Positions 9,254 to 18,370 of a stretch of DNA of 64,000 bases are shown here, in pieces (position 1 is the first letter of the stretch; every line of letters starts with the position of its first letter). This DNA comes from Flavobacteriaceae bacterium UBA3339 (GTDB lineage Bacteria > Bacteroidota > Bacteroidia > Flavobacteriales > Flavobacteriaceae): positions 12,642 through 76,641 of the forward strand of contig DERN01000001.1 in the NCBI GenBank assembly GCA_002360925.1, given 5' to 3'. The position numbers and the translations under genes are program-made. A model generated the notes under the pieces. It saw nothing but the letters and a program-made list of their open reading frames with translations. It searched no databases and had not been told where the DNA came from.

Positions 9254-11213
9254 AACATTCTACATTTATAGTGGTTCCTTTTCCTTTTTCCGATAAAATC
9301 TCTACCGTTCCATTAATTAGCGCAGTACGGTTTTTAATGTTTTTTATTCCTAAACCATAATCAACTTTAGTTGTATCAAAACCAATTCCGTCATCTTCGA
9401 TCGTTAAGTTTATCGTATTTTCATGCTGACTAATTTGAACAATAACATTGCCTGCCTGAGCATATTTGATTACGTTACTGATACTTTCTTGAACTATACG
9501 ATATAGTGACAATTGTATTTTAAAAGGAATGTTTTCTGACAAATCGAAAGCTTCAAACTGAATGTGAAATTGTTTTTGAGACATGGATTCGCAAAGTTCT
9601 TTTAGTGCGATTTCCAATCCGAGATTTTTTAGTGTTTCGGGCATTAAATTTCTGGAAATACGACGCATTTCTACAATCGATTTATCGATTTTTTGTAACA
9701 ATTCGCTCGAGTTTTGAGTGTTTTCTTGAGAAATAGACATTCGGATATTGGCAAGCATTCCGCCCATACTATCATGTAAATCTTGAGCAATACGCTGACG
9801 TTCTTGTTCTTCGCTTTCTAATATTGCATTTTTTACTGCCAATTTTGCTTCGGTGCTTTTTTCCTTAATTTTTTGCTGATGAATAATTTCATTTTGAAGT
9901 AATCGACGTTTATTATTCCGGTAATAATTAAGAGTAATGAGTGTAATTAACAATAAAATAACGATTCCGGCAAGTGCTAAAGCTGTAATTAATTTACTGT
10001 TTTTTAAGTTAAACTGCGCTTCTTCTTCGCTACTTTTAGCAAGCAGTAATTCTTTTTCTTTACGCGCCACATCGTATTTTAGTTCTAAATCATTAATCTG
10101 TTTCTTAAAATCCTGATCATGTATTTCTATATTAAGATCGCTGTACTTTTTTAAATATTCATACGCATTTTCTGTTTTTCCTAAACCTTTATAAGCATCG
10201 GAAATATGTTTGTAAACCGAAGCTTTGTTTGCACCAACTTCATTCGTAAATGGATCTTTTTCTAATAATAAGCCTAATTGTAAAGCTTCGTTAAAACGTT
10301 TCATTTCTAATAATAAAGCCACCTTGTACATATTTATTTCATGAATATGATAGGTTTTATTTGGACCAGCTGTAAATGTTAAGGCTTTGTTGTAGGAATT
10401 TAATGCAGAGTTAAATTGATTGTTTTTTTGGAAGTATAAACCTTCTATTAAATAAAAAATACTCTTTTGATCAGAATCAGGATTGTTTTTGAGAATTTCT
10501 CTTGCTTTATCAATATAATCTTTTGCTTTATTTGTTTGATTAATTATAACATAACATTCGGCTATGCGATTATACATGCTAATCAATCTATGATTTTGAT
10601 TTTCTTGAGATAGAAGAAGTTTTTCTGCATTTAAAAGGTAAACAATTGCTTTTTCGTATTGTTCTAAATTCATAAAACCTATTCCCAAACTAATGTTAAG
10701 CGTAGCAAGACGGCTATTATCTTTAGCTTTTTCGGCAAACGGAATGGCTTTATTCAGTGTTATTTCTACAAATTTTTCATCTTCATCTTCAATTTGATGA
10801 ATCACCGCAATATTGTTCCAAATGTCAGATTGTATTTTGTAACTTTCTTGGTTTTCCGAAATTTTATTCAAAAAAGAATCTGCTGTTAAATAGTGTTTTT
10901 TGCTTTCTTCCAGATTTCCTTTTGAGTAATAATAATATCCTTTTTTTGCATGATACATACCTTTTAAATACAAGTTGTTATGAGCCATTTTATGCCCTTT
11001 TTCTAAATATTCAAAAGTTTTTAGCGAGTCTTTAGGTGTCCAATACGTAACTAAATTAAAGTAAATCGTTGCACGCAAACTATCGTTAGAAGCTGTCTCT
11101 AACGATTTGTATAAATCTTTAGCATATTGTTCCATATCTAACGGAAGTTGTGCGTGATTTTTTTGGGAAATTAACCCGAATAAAATGAGAAAAAACAAGG
11201 AGAATTTGTGCAT
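9246..11213 (-). CDS. TPR-containing sensor histidine kinase (NarX-like catalytic core)
   Basis: A 655-residue kinase. A signal peptide ends near AQLP; TPR repeats fill about residues 30-380 in the periplasm; one membrane helix lies near 410-430 (ITALALAGIVILLL). A coiled coil leads to HisKA_3 with the phospho-histidine in RIAQDLHDSMGG near residue 480 and HATPase_c (EDDGIGF, GLGIKNI). This is a common Bacteroidota design. It is upstream of and overlaps its response regulator. Confidence 0.93.
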   Translation of the reverse strand: MHKFSLFFLILFGLISQKNHAQLPLDMEQYAKDLYKSLETASNDSLRATIYFNLVTYWTPKDSLKTFEYLEKGHKMAHNNLYLKGMYHAKKGYYYYSKGNLEESKKHYLTADSFLNKISENQESYKIQSDIWNNIAVIHQIEDEDEKFVEITLNKAIPFAEKAKDNSRLATLNISLGIGFMNLEQYEKAIVYLLNAEKLLLSQENQNHRLISMYNRIAECYVIINQTNKAKDYIDKAREILKNNPDSDQKSIFYLIEGLYFQKNNQFNSALNSYNKALTFTAGPNKTYHIHEINMYKVALLLEMKRFNEALQLGLLLEKDPFTNEVGANKASVYKHISDAYKGLGKTENAYEYLKKYSDLNIEIHDQDFKKQINDLELKYDVARKEKELLLAKSSEEEAQFNLKNSKLITALALAGIVILLLITLITLNYYRNNKRRLLQNEIIHQQKIKEKSTEAKLAVKNAILESEEQERQRIAQDLHDSMGGMLANIRMSISQENTQNSSELLQKIDKSIVEMRRISRNLMPETLKNLGLEIALKELCESMSQKQFHIQFEAFDLSENIPFKIQLSLYRIVQESISNVIKYAQAGNVIVQISQHENTINLTIEDDGIGFDTTKVDYGLGIKNIKNRTALINGTVEILSEKGKGTTINVECYV

Positions 11214-11272
11214 CTTGATTTAAAGTTTAATACAAATATCTTTATAAAAAAGCATAAAATTTTATTGGAATT

Positions 11273-11308
11273 AAAAATCATGGTAAACCATTAGAAAAAA
11301 ATCATGGT
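11273..11308. promoter_or_regulatory. 12-bp direct repeat AAAAATCATGGT in divergent promoter region
   Basis: AAAAATCATGGT occurs at 11273-11284 and 11297-11308, 24 nt start to start. The region separates the TPR kinase gene from the divergent lipoprotein gene at 11369. A palindrome TGGTAAACCA overlaps the first copy. A binding site for the local regulator is possible. Confidence 0.35.
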
Positions 11309-11368
11309 TTTAGATGATTGTCTTGACATTAAAATCTATAGAAATTTGTAATGTAATAAAAAATCAAT

Positions 11369-11830
11369 ATGAAAAAAGTAAACACAAAAATTGCATTCTT
11401 AGGAATGTTATCGGTATTAACATTAGGAACAATAACTGTAAGTTGTAACAGTAGCGATGATAATGTTTCTCAAGAACCAACAAAAGGAACGATTGACGCC
11501 GCTGTGGGCACTTATAAAGGAAAAATATACACAAGTGATACAAATGGTGTTTATGAATGGTTCGATGCTATTGTTGTTGTTACAAAAGAAGGTAGTAATA
11601 AATTAAAAGTTGCCGCAAAATCGGGTGAGGAATATTCTTATGTAACTCCTAAAACTTTCACTGTTGAAACAGGTGCTTTTTTTGGTGAAAATACACAAGA
11701 TATTGTTTCTTTAACAGGTAGTTTAGAAGGTATTTTTCATTATTATGGTTCCAATAAAAACATTAATGTTATAACAGCTGAGCAATCTGCGACAGATGTT
11801 TGGTTTGATTTTGAAGGTGTAAAACAATAG
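11369..11830 (+). CDS. Small predicted surface lipoprotein, unknown function
   Basis: A 153-residue protein that I do not recognise. The N-terminal signal ends in lipobox TVSC (Cys26), followed by NSSDDN. The SDD just after the cysteine resembles the surface-export signal described for Bacteroidota lipoproteins. The rest looks beta-rich (KGKIYTSDTNGVYEWF and similar). It is divergent from the TPR kinase gene and first in a run of four lipoprotein genes. Confidence 0.75.
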   Translation: MKKVNTKIAFLGMLSVLTLGTITVSCNSSDDNVSQEPTKGTIDAAVGTYKGKIYTSDTNGVYEWFDAIVVVTKEGSNKLKVAAKSGEEYSYVTPKTFTVETGAFFGENTQDIVSLTGSLEGIFHYYGSNKNINVITAEQSATDVWFDFEGVKQ

Positions 11831-11889
11831 ATTAAATGCTTTTTATTTAGAAAGAAGAATGTTTAACCTATCAGAATATTAATAGTAAA

Positions 11890-12897
11890 ATGAAAAAAAC
11901 GATCTTGATTCTTGGATTGTCAGCTTTGACCGTATCTTGTAATCAATCAACAAAACAAAGCGAAAGCAAAACAGATTCTACAGAAGTATCTATTGAATCA
12001 AATCAATCAAAGACAGAAGAAGCAAATTCTTCGGCTGAATTCAATATTGAAAACATTCCATTTTCTGCTGCCGATATTGGTGATTTTCCCTTTATCAATC
12101 TACCAGAAGGATTAGAAGCCGATAAAGGTGCTATAGAAAGTAAATTTGATGTTTGCTTTTTTCCTATAAATGGTGTAATGACTCCTTTTGAAGGTAAATT
12201 GTATAAAGCAAATGTTTCTGCGATTCGTGGCGAAGAATATTCGCAACGCTATTTCGAAAAAAGCATGGAGGATTATTTGCTTTCCGTTGGAGCGGCTAAA
12301 GTTTTTGATGGCGAAATCACCAAAGAAGAATACGAACGTTATAACAAACAAGACCCTAATAAAGGTGGTTCTGGAGATATAGGATATTGGAATCAACGCA
12401 TACAATTTTTTACAATTCGTACAAAAGACAAAGGGAATATTTATATCCAATTTACTTCTAATAATGCAGGAGGGAAATTAAATATTGTTCAGGAAGAAGC
12501 TTTTAAACAAACCATTACTAAAGTAACGGCTGATGAAATTGTAAAGGATTTGACTGAAAAAGGGAAGTCGATTTTATATATCAATTTCGATATTGATAAG
12601 TCTAATATTACGGCTGAAGGAAAAGAAGTGGTAACACAAATTGCCGAAGCACTTAAAAAAGATGAAAACTTAAAAATTTCGATCGAAGGACATACCGATA
12701 ATACGGGTAATGCAGTTCACAACAAAAAATTATCAAATGATCGTGCGAATTCTGTAATGAATAATCTTATTGCAAACGGAATTGACAAGGCTCGATTAAC
12801 TGCAAAAGGTTTTGGTTCTGAAAAACCTTTAGTAGCAAACGACTTAGACGAAAATAAAGCTAAAAATCGTCGCGTAGAACTGATTCGAACAAATTAA
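11890..12897 (+). CDS. OmpA-domain lipoprotein (paralogue 2)
   Basis: A 335-residue paralogue of the 6348 gene. The two are alignable across the middle domain (SQRYFEKSMEDYL, DPNKGG, GDIGY) and the OmpA domain (NFDIDKSN, EGHTDNTGN, NRRVEL). Lipobox TVSC places Cys17 as the lipidated residue. There is no SDD motif after it, so a periplasm-facing position is expected. The N-terminal 30 residues after the cysteine diverge most. The pair probably arose by duplication. Confidence 0.9.
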   Translation: MKKTILILGLSALTVSCNQSTKQSESKTDSTEVSIESNQSKTEEANSSAEFNIENIPFSAADIGDFPFINLPEGLEADKGAIESKFDVCFFPINGVMTPFEGKLYKANVSAIRGEEYSQRYFEKSMEDYLLSVGAAKVFDGEITKEEYERYNKQDPNKGGSGDIGYWNQRIQFFTIRTKDKGNIYIQFTSNNAGGKLNIVQEEAFKQTITKVTADEIVKDLTEKGKSILYINFDIDKSNITAEGKEVVTQIAEALKKDENLKISIEGHTDNTGNAVHNKKLSNDRANSVMNNLIANGIDKARLTAKGFGSEKPLVANDLDENKAKNRRVELIRTN

Positions 12898-12926
12898 AAG
12901 TCTAAAAATATTAAAATCAAATAGCT

Positions 12927-13625
12927 ATGAAAAAGACTATCTATTATTTATTATTTCCCTTTTTGAGCATTTTTGCTTCGTGCAGCACTTCAGATGATAC
13001 TAATTTAAACGACGATGGAAATGGAAATCCAGCAAATAGTTCTTATTGGCCTTATGCTATAGGAAATAAATGGCAGTTTAAAAATATAGATGATCCAGAA
13101 GATACGTTTGTTCATCACATTTACAAAACCATAAACTACGAAGGAAATACCTATTTTCAAATTGAGCCTTTAAATGCATTGGAAGAAACTGAACCTACAG
13201 AAGGTACAAGAGAATATAATGGTGTATTCTATGAACTTCACGGGGCTAGTTCTCAAATGGGAGTTAATATTTCTGCTGGAACAATGAAGAGTATAAACAC
13301 AAATTTAAGTGTTGGTCAAGAATGGACAGATGATTTAACTCTAACCATATCAGGTGCTGCCAGTGGAGTTATTCAACATACAAACAAAGGTAAAATAGTA
13401 GAAAAAGTTGCAAGTGTAATCATAAATGGTAAAAACTATCAAAATGTTTTAAAAACGGAGCTTATAAAAACTGTTCTTAATAGTATTACCGGAAGTAGTT
13501 TTACAATAAAATACGAAGATTGGCTCGCTAAAGGGATAGGTCCTGTTTATAGAAAAACGACCTATTACTATGATAATAATGAAGAAATAGAAGAATACCA
13601 ATTAACTAGTTATTCTCTTAATTAA
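12927..13625 (+). CDS. Predicted surface lipoprotein, unknown function
   Basis: A 232-residue lipoprotein with lipobox FASC followed by STSDDT, again an SDD surface-type signal. The mature part begins with a low-complexity Asn/Gly/Asp spacer (DDGNGNPAN) and then a beta-rich domain starting YWPYAIGNKWQF, a pattern common in Bacteroidota lipoproteins of unknown role. It lies 29 bp after the OmpA paralogue and is followed by a terminator, so it is likely the last gene of that transcript. Confidence 0.75.
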   Translation: MKKTIYYLLFPFLSIFASCSTSDDTNLNDDGNGNPANSSYWPYAIGNKWQFKNIDDPEDTFVHHIYKTINYEGNTYFQIEPLNALEETEPTEGTREYNGVFYELHGASSQMGVNISAGTMKSINTNLSVGQEWTDDLTLTISGAASGVIQHTNKGKIVEKVASVIINGKNYQNVLKTELIKTVLNSITGSSFTIKYEDWLAKGIGPVYRKTTYYYDNNEEIEEYQLTSYSLN

Positions 13626-13637
13626 TCCATAAAATAC

Positions 13638-13668
13638 AGGCTGCTTCTAAAAAAGAAACAGCCTTTTT
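13638..13668 (+). terminator. Intrinsic terminator
   Basis: Stem AGGCTG-C-TTCT with AGAA-A-CAGCCT (one internal mismatch), followed by TTTTT. It ends the transcript of the lipoprotein gene that stops at 13625. Confidence 0.8.
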
Positions 13669-13681
13669 AAATATTTAATCT

Positions 13682-14623
13682 ATGAAAAAAATAATAACAA
13701 GTATTTTTATAACAACCATCTTTCTTTTTTATAATTGTAATTCTTCAGATGATATAAAATCTACTGAAAATATAGAAGATATCAAAAGCAAACCGTTCAC
13801 TGAAGGTTCTGTTGAAATGGGAATTTTTAGTAATGATATTGATCTAGGAAAACTTATAGGAAAGATAGATTTTTCTAAAGCTAACGTAAAAGAACAATAT
13901 GAAAAATTAGTAGCCAATGATGCCGATGCAAAAGAAATTATTGATTTGATTGCTACTATTGGAAATCAAAATCCGTTAGCAGCTTGGGCTATGACTTTAA
14001 ATATTGCTGAATGTACCTATAATATTAAAAATGATGAAGTATTAGGGAAAGTTCGCGGTTTTGGATGGACAATGGATAATTATTATAATAAATCTCAAGA
14101 CAAGGCAAGTATTTATTTAGAAGCTTTGACACAAACCGATAAAATTACCGAACAGGATAAAAAAATATATTCATTTTACAAACCTTCTGAAAACAAAGGT
14201 TCTGGAGCAATGAACGATGTAGATTTTAGTCAGTTTAATCGTGAAGCAAAAAGTACAAAACAAAACATTTTAGGATATGAATGTGATGTAGTTGTTTACA
14301 CTCCCAAAACAATAGATGAAAATATACCACTGCAGTTACAAAAATTAATTGTTTATACTTCGCCGTTATTTAATAATGCCATCAATTTTGCACATCCTTT
14401 TTATTTAGAAGAAAATCAAGGAATTTTACGATTAGATATTTATTATTTAAACCATGAAAAACCAACTTTGGTAATGAAACCAAAGGCGATTAAAGAAATT
14501 AAACTCACAGATAACGACTTAATCAGCAGAGTTACTACTCCGGTTTATACTCAAGATGATATAAATTGGGGCTTTAAAGCTTTAGCTATTATGATGAGCG
14601 GTTGGGCTGCATTAGAAAATTAA
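13682..14623 (+). CDS. Predicted lipoprotein, unknown function
   Basis: A 313-residue protein with an N-terminal hydrophobic signal and a cysteine in FYNCNSSDDIK. The lipobox is atypical (Asn at -1), but the SSDD that follows matches the two neighbouring lipoproteins. The middle carries a region rich in Asp/Lys and the stretch ILGYECDVVVYTPK. I do not recognise a family. It lies 14 nt after the preceding terminator and converges with the serine hydrolase gene. Confidence 0.7.
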   Translation: MKKIITSIFITTIFLFYNCNSSDDIKSTENIEDIKSKPFTEGSVEMGIFSNDIDLGKLIGKIDFSKANVKEQYEKLVANDADAKEIIDLIATIGNQNPLAAWAMTLNIAECTYNIKNDEVLGKVRGFGWTMDNYYNKSQDKASIYLEALTQTDKITEQDKKIYSFYKPSENKGSGAMNDVDFSQFNREAKSTKQNILGYECDVVVYTPKTIDENIPLQLQKLIVYTSPLFNNAINFAHPFYLEENQGILRLDIYYLNHEKPTLVMKPKAIKEIKLTDNDLISRVTTPVYTQDDINWGFKALAIMMSGWAALEN

Positions 14624-14641
14624 AGGGAAGAATAGAAGTGT

Positions 14642-14657
14642 TTTCACAAAATTGTTT
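14642..14657. repeat. 16-bp direct repeat TTTCACAAAATTGTTT, copy 1
   Basis: Identical 16-mer to 15968-15983, in the same orientation. The two copies bracket the serine hydrolase gene (14729-15949). Confidence 0.5.
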
Positions 14658-14728
14658 TTAATGTTGTGGCCTACGTATTTATTACTAAATAAATTATGCA
14701 GAGTAAATACTATGAAGTTTTATGACCT

Positions 14729-15949
14729 TTATTTACTAATATTATTTTCGTAATCAGATAAATATTTCCATATATCTTCTATTTCAGGCCACACATTATC
14801 AGTAAAATCAGTATCGGTATTCACCAAAATTATTTTACCGATTTTAGTCGTAGGATTAAAATACATGGCAGTAAAAACTCCCGGATCAGAACCATTATGA
14901 CCAATCATACTATTATTAACTTTTAAGAAACCATCTCTAAACTCAATGAATATTCCATAATTTTCTGTTTTTCCGTTATCTATAAATTCTTGTTTTTCAA
15001 ACAGTTTTTTATAACTTTCTTTACTTAACAATTTTCCATTTCCTTCATATCCTTTTATTAATTCAGATAAAAATAGTCCTAAATCGTGACTAGATGTAAT
15101 AAATCCTCCATCAGCATATGTTATAAGTGAATATTCGGCAATCATTTTTTCTTTGTTTGCAAATAATCTTGTGCGTTTTGTAATGTCAATATCTTCAGAT
15201 TTCCAACCTGAATGATGCATTTTTAATGGTTTTAATATATAATTTTGAGTAAAAGTTCGATAATCTTGTCCAATTGCAGATTCTATAGCTAAAGCACAAA
15301 GAGCAGCAGCGATATTAGAATACTCACGCACTTCTCCAGGTTTCGAATTCAAAAACGTATTCTTTTTGTACCATTTACCATTTTCAGTCAAACTATTTTT
15401 CATGAAATCATGTAGAGATATATTTGTTTCGGGTTTATTGAAATAATCATAAACGCCTTCATTTTCATCATGTTTATCTTTAGCTAAAACATACGATTTT
15501 GCATAAATTTCATCTAAATCTGTAATTGAAGAAGTGTGATATGCCAAATGCTTAATCAATATCGGAACTTCAGGATGATTTGGATTGATAATTTTAAAAG
15601 GTAAATAATTATTGATTGGATCATTAAGATTTAATTTTCCTAATTCCTGCGCTTTAAGTAAAGAAATACCGATTAATGTCTTAGATATTGAAGCTATATT
15701 TTGAGTTGTACTCGATGTATATGTTTTATCTTCTTCAATATTTGTAAATCCAAATCCGTTTTCATAAATCAATCCCTTTTCGTTAACTACAGAAACCGAA
15801 AATCCTTTAATAGCATCTTTTTCATATGCTAATTCTAAATTTTTAGTTAGTAGATCATTGGCTTTATCAGTCTTTACTTGGCTTTTAGAAACGGTTTTAC
15901 AAGAAAACAGAAAGGTTGATGTAATAAGTATTAAAAGTATATTTTTCAT
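14729..15949 (-). CDS. Serine hydrolase, class C beta-lactamase-related lipoprotein
   Basis: A lipoprotein of about 406 residues. I place the start at the ATG at 15949, which gives signal peptide and lipobox LFSC; an earlier in-frame start at 15973 adds 8 residues upstream of it. The beta-lactamase/PBP4* fold shows the SxxK motif SISKT near residue 87, a YSN-type motif (EYSNIAAA) near 210, and HNGSDPG as the third box near 350. Family members are peptidases, esterases or D-Ala-D-Ala hydrolases rather than true resistance enzymes. The substrate is not predictable. Confidence 0.88.
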   Translation of the reverse strand: MKNILLILITSTFLFSCKTVSKSQVKTDKANDLLTKNLELAYEKDAIKGFSVSVVNEKGLIYENGFGFTNIEEDKTYTSSTTQNIASISKTLIGISLLKAQELGKLNLNDPINNYLPFKIINPNHPEVPILIKHLAYHTSSITDLDEIYAKSYVLAKDKHDENEGVYDYFNKPETNISLHDFMKNSLTENGKWYKKNTFLNSKPGEVREYSNIAAALCALAIESAIGQDYRTFTQNYILKPLKMHHSGWKSEDIDITKRTRLFANKEKMIAEYSLITYADGGFITSSHDLGLFLSELIKGYEGNGKLLSKESYKKLFEKQEFIDNGKTENYGIFIEFRDGFLKVNNSMIGHNGSDPGVFTAMYFNPTTKIGKIILVNTDTDFTDNVWPEIEDIWKYLSDYENNISK

Positions 15950-15967
15950 TGTAAAGGAAATAGCTAG

Positions 15968-15983
15968 TTTCACAAAATTGTTT
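15968..15983. repeat. 16-bp direct repeat TTTCACAAAATTGTTT, copy 2
   Basis: Second copy of the repeat at 14642-14657, lying just upstream of the hydrolase start codon. Confidence 0.5.
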
Positions 15984-16028
15984 CTAAAAATACATAAATA
16001 TTAAATATTTGAAGATATTTTAAAAAAT

Positions 16029-16061
16029 AAACCTCGTTTAAATCTTTTTTAAACGAGGTTT
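16029..16061 (-). terminator. Intrinsic terminator after FAH-family gene
   Basis: A 14-bp perfect stem, AAACCTCGTTTAAA / TTTAAACGAGGTTT, with a 5-nt loop. On the minus strand it is followed by TTTATTTTTT. Confidence 0.85.
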
Positions 16062-16115
16062 GTGTTTGTTTTAAATTGTAATTACAATTTTGTAAACGGT
16101 TAATTATTTTAGTCG

Positions 16116-17102
16116 TTATTTTTTGTATTCTTTTACAACTTGGTTGATTTTTCCAAAAATAGATTGACCTTCTTTATCTTTCATTTCAATTTCGATTCGG
16201 TCTCCAAAAGACATGAAAGGTGTTGAAGGTTTACCATCTTTTATTACTTCCAAACATCTAACTTCAGCTAAACAGCTAGCTCCGTTAAGGCTACCTTGAT
16301 TAGCCACAGTTCCCGAACCAATTACAGTTCCTGCCATTAACGAACGAGTTTTAGCAGCATGCGCAATTAATTGTCCGAAATGAAATGTCATGTCAATTCC
16401 TGCATTTGGCGAACCAATCAATTTTCCGTTCAATGTTGAATTTAGAGGTAAATGAACTTTTCCGTCTTTCCAGCTATCTTCTAATTCATCAGGTGTAACA
16501 ACAACAGGAGCAAAGGAAGTCCAAGGTTTTGATTGATAGAAACCAAACTGCTTAGATAGTTCGTTAGGAATTAAATTTCTTAGCGAAACATCGTTTATTA
16601 TCGTAATCAATTTAATGTGTTTTAATGCTTCTTCCGGATTTAAACCTGCTGGAACGTCATCAGTTATTACCGCAACTTCCGATTCAAAATCAATTCCCCA
16701 ATCTTCTTTTTCAATTTCAATATCATCATTTGCGCCAATAAACGCGTCAGAAGCTCCCATATACATTAAAGGATCTGTCCAAAAAGATTCTGGCAATTCT
16801 GCATTTCTAGCTTTGCGTACAAGTTCCACGTGCGTAACATAAGCACTTCCATCGGCCCAATGATAAGCTCTTGGAATAGGAGCCATTACTTTTAAGGACG
16901 AAAAATCTAATACATTCGATAATTTATCAGAATTTAAATCTTCATAAACAGTTTGCAATTTGTTTTGAATTTCGTTCCAATTATCTAATGCAGATTGCAT
17001 GGTTTCGGCAATTTCGGGAACTTTTACAGCTTTTGTTAATTCTTTATTAACTACTACCAATTGCCCGTCTCTTGTGTTGTTATCTATTGAAGCTAATTTC
17101 AT
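16116..17102 (-). CDS. Fumarylacetoacetate hydrolase-family protein
   Basis: A 328-residue cytoplasmic enzyme of the FAH superfamily, which cleaves or hydrates beta-diketo acid compounds using a divalent metal. Visible marks are DFESEVAVI near residue 139 (metal-binding Glu/Asp), FGQLIAHAAKTRSL near 245 and MAGTVIGSGTVANQG near 258. The length matches the FahA-like group. It is monocistronic with a strong terminator. No homogentisate-pathway neighbours are present, so the substrate is open. Confidence 0.9.
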   Translation of the reverse strand: MKLASIDNNTRDGQLVVVNKELTKAVKVPEIAETMQSALDNWNEIQNKLQTVYEDLNSDKLSNVLDFSSLKVMAPIPRAYHWADGSAYVTHVELVRKARNAELPESFWTDPLMYMGASDAFIGANDDIEIEKEDWGIDFESEVAVITDDVPAGLNPEEALKHIKLITIINDVSLRNLIPNELSKQFGFYQSKPWTSFAPVVVTPDELEDSWKDGKVHLPLNSTLNGKLIGSPNAGIDMTFHFGQLIAHAAKTRSLMAGTVIGSGTVANQGSLNGASCLAEVRCLEVIKDGKPSTPFMSFGDRIEIEMKDKEGQSIFGKINQVVKEYKK

Positions 17103-17447
17103 TTAATATGTTTTTATCATTATTGTTTATGTAAAATATATAGGCAAATTGCAGAATAAATTCAGTCACGAAGTTTATCTTGTGATATACAAAAACCAAT
17201 ATATTTTAACATGCGCTAATTTACATTTTTTGACCAAACTAAACAGAAACACAACACCAAAAAGATAAAAAATCTTCAACGTTGATTTTTAATTATAAAA
17301 AGAATAATGAAATGCGATGAAGAGAAATTTTGTTTTTATTAAAAAAACTATTTTGAAATTTCAATTGTTATAATTGAGTTTGATTTTTGAAGTGGAAACT
17401 CATTTTAGTTTTATTTGCTGAGGTTTTTTATTATCTTAATAAAAAAA
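17103..17447. other. Intergenic region between divergent genes
   Basis: 345 bp with no coding potential that I can see. It must hold the promoters of the FAH gene and the MtfA-like gene. A short palindrome CAACGTTG (17276-17283) sits inside an AT-rich inverted repeat. No TAnnTTTG box is clear. Confidence 0.5.
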
Positions 17448-18212
17448 ATGTTTTTTACAGGATCTCGTCTTTTTTACGATCGCTATAGGTTAAATTCACC
17501 GAAGGGAAATTTCCAATTAAAGCTTACTCCCGAACAAATTATTTATCAATTTGCGGATACTATTGTAAAAGTTTTTCCTATTTTTAACCAAATACCTCAT
17601 AGATTTAAGCTCAATTTTAGCAAACGTATTTTAAATTTTTTAAAACAATACGCGTTTTTAGCTAAAGAAAATGCATCATTAACCAATGCACAAAAAGTGG
17701 CTATTGCAGCAAGTTATGTAAAGCTTACATTGGGTTATCATCAATTTTTAATAAATACATTCGATACCATTGTTGTTTATCCAACAGCACAATATTTTCC
17801 TCATTTAAACGAAACTCATACCGGACATTTTAATCCAAAGATGAAAGTCATTATGTTGGCTTTAGATGAATTTGAGCACGATATTTATTATAACGAAGAT
17901 GGAAAAGATGTTGCATTACATGAGTTTACTCACGCATTGTGTTTTGAAATGATGCAAGCTTATGCTAAACATCCCGATGCAGATCAATTTAAAAAAGGAT
18001 TCCGTTTAATTTTTGAGTGGATCGCTATTCCACAACATAAGATGAGGATTGATCAGATCGAATTTTTACGGGCTTATGCCTTTACTGATCGATTGGAATT
18101 AGTTTCGGTTTTAATTGAATTATTTTTTGAAAAAGAAACGATTTTTAAAACACATTTTCCCGATTTGTATCAATATGTAGGCGGTATGATTAAACATCCG
18201 AAAACGAAATAG
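17448..18212 (+). CDS. Zinc-dependent peptidase, MtfA (M90) family
   Basis: About 254 residues from the ATG at 17448; a TTG at 17415 would add 11 hydrophobic residues. The zinc motif HEFTHALCFEM (HExxH) is visible near residue 163, with downstream Glu candidates in FEWIAIP. MtfA binds the repressor Mlc in E. coli and has aminopeptidase activity. No Mlc gene is seen here, so only the peptidase assignment is supported. It stands alone. Confidence 0.8.
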   Translation: MFFTGSRLFYDRYRLNSPKGNFQLKLTPEQIIYQFADTIVKVFPIFNQIPHRFKLNFSKRILNFLKQYAFLAKENASLTNAQKVAIAASYVKLTLGYHQFLINTFDTIVVYPTAQYFPHLNETHTGHFNPKMKVIMLALDEFEHDIYYNEDGKDVALHEFTHALCFEMMQAYAKHPDADQFKKGFRLIFEWIAIPQHKMRIDQIEFLRAYAFTDRLELVSVLIELFFEKETIFKTHFPDLYQYVGGMIKHPKTK

Positions 18213-18370
18213 CTTTTAAATGCATTATCAATGTATTAACTAACAAATATGCAAATTCAGGTTAGAAATTAATTTCATTTATCGTATCAATCAATAGTTT
18301 TATTCTTAAAGAATATTGATTGGTCGACAATTTTTGTTGGTTAAATACTTTTTTTGGAAATTAGACGATT

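Noticed and set aside
12112..12450. Open frame of 112 codons on the minus strand inside the OmpA paralogue 2 gene
   Set aside because: Lies wholly within a well-supported gene; its translation is low in complexity and matches nothing. It is an antisense shadow.
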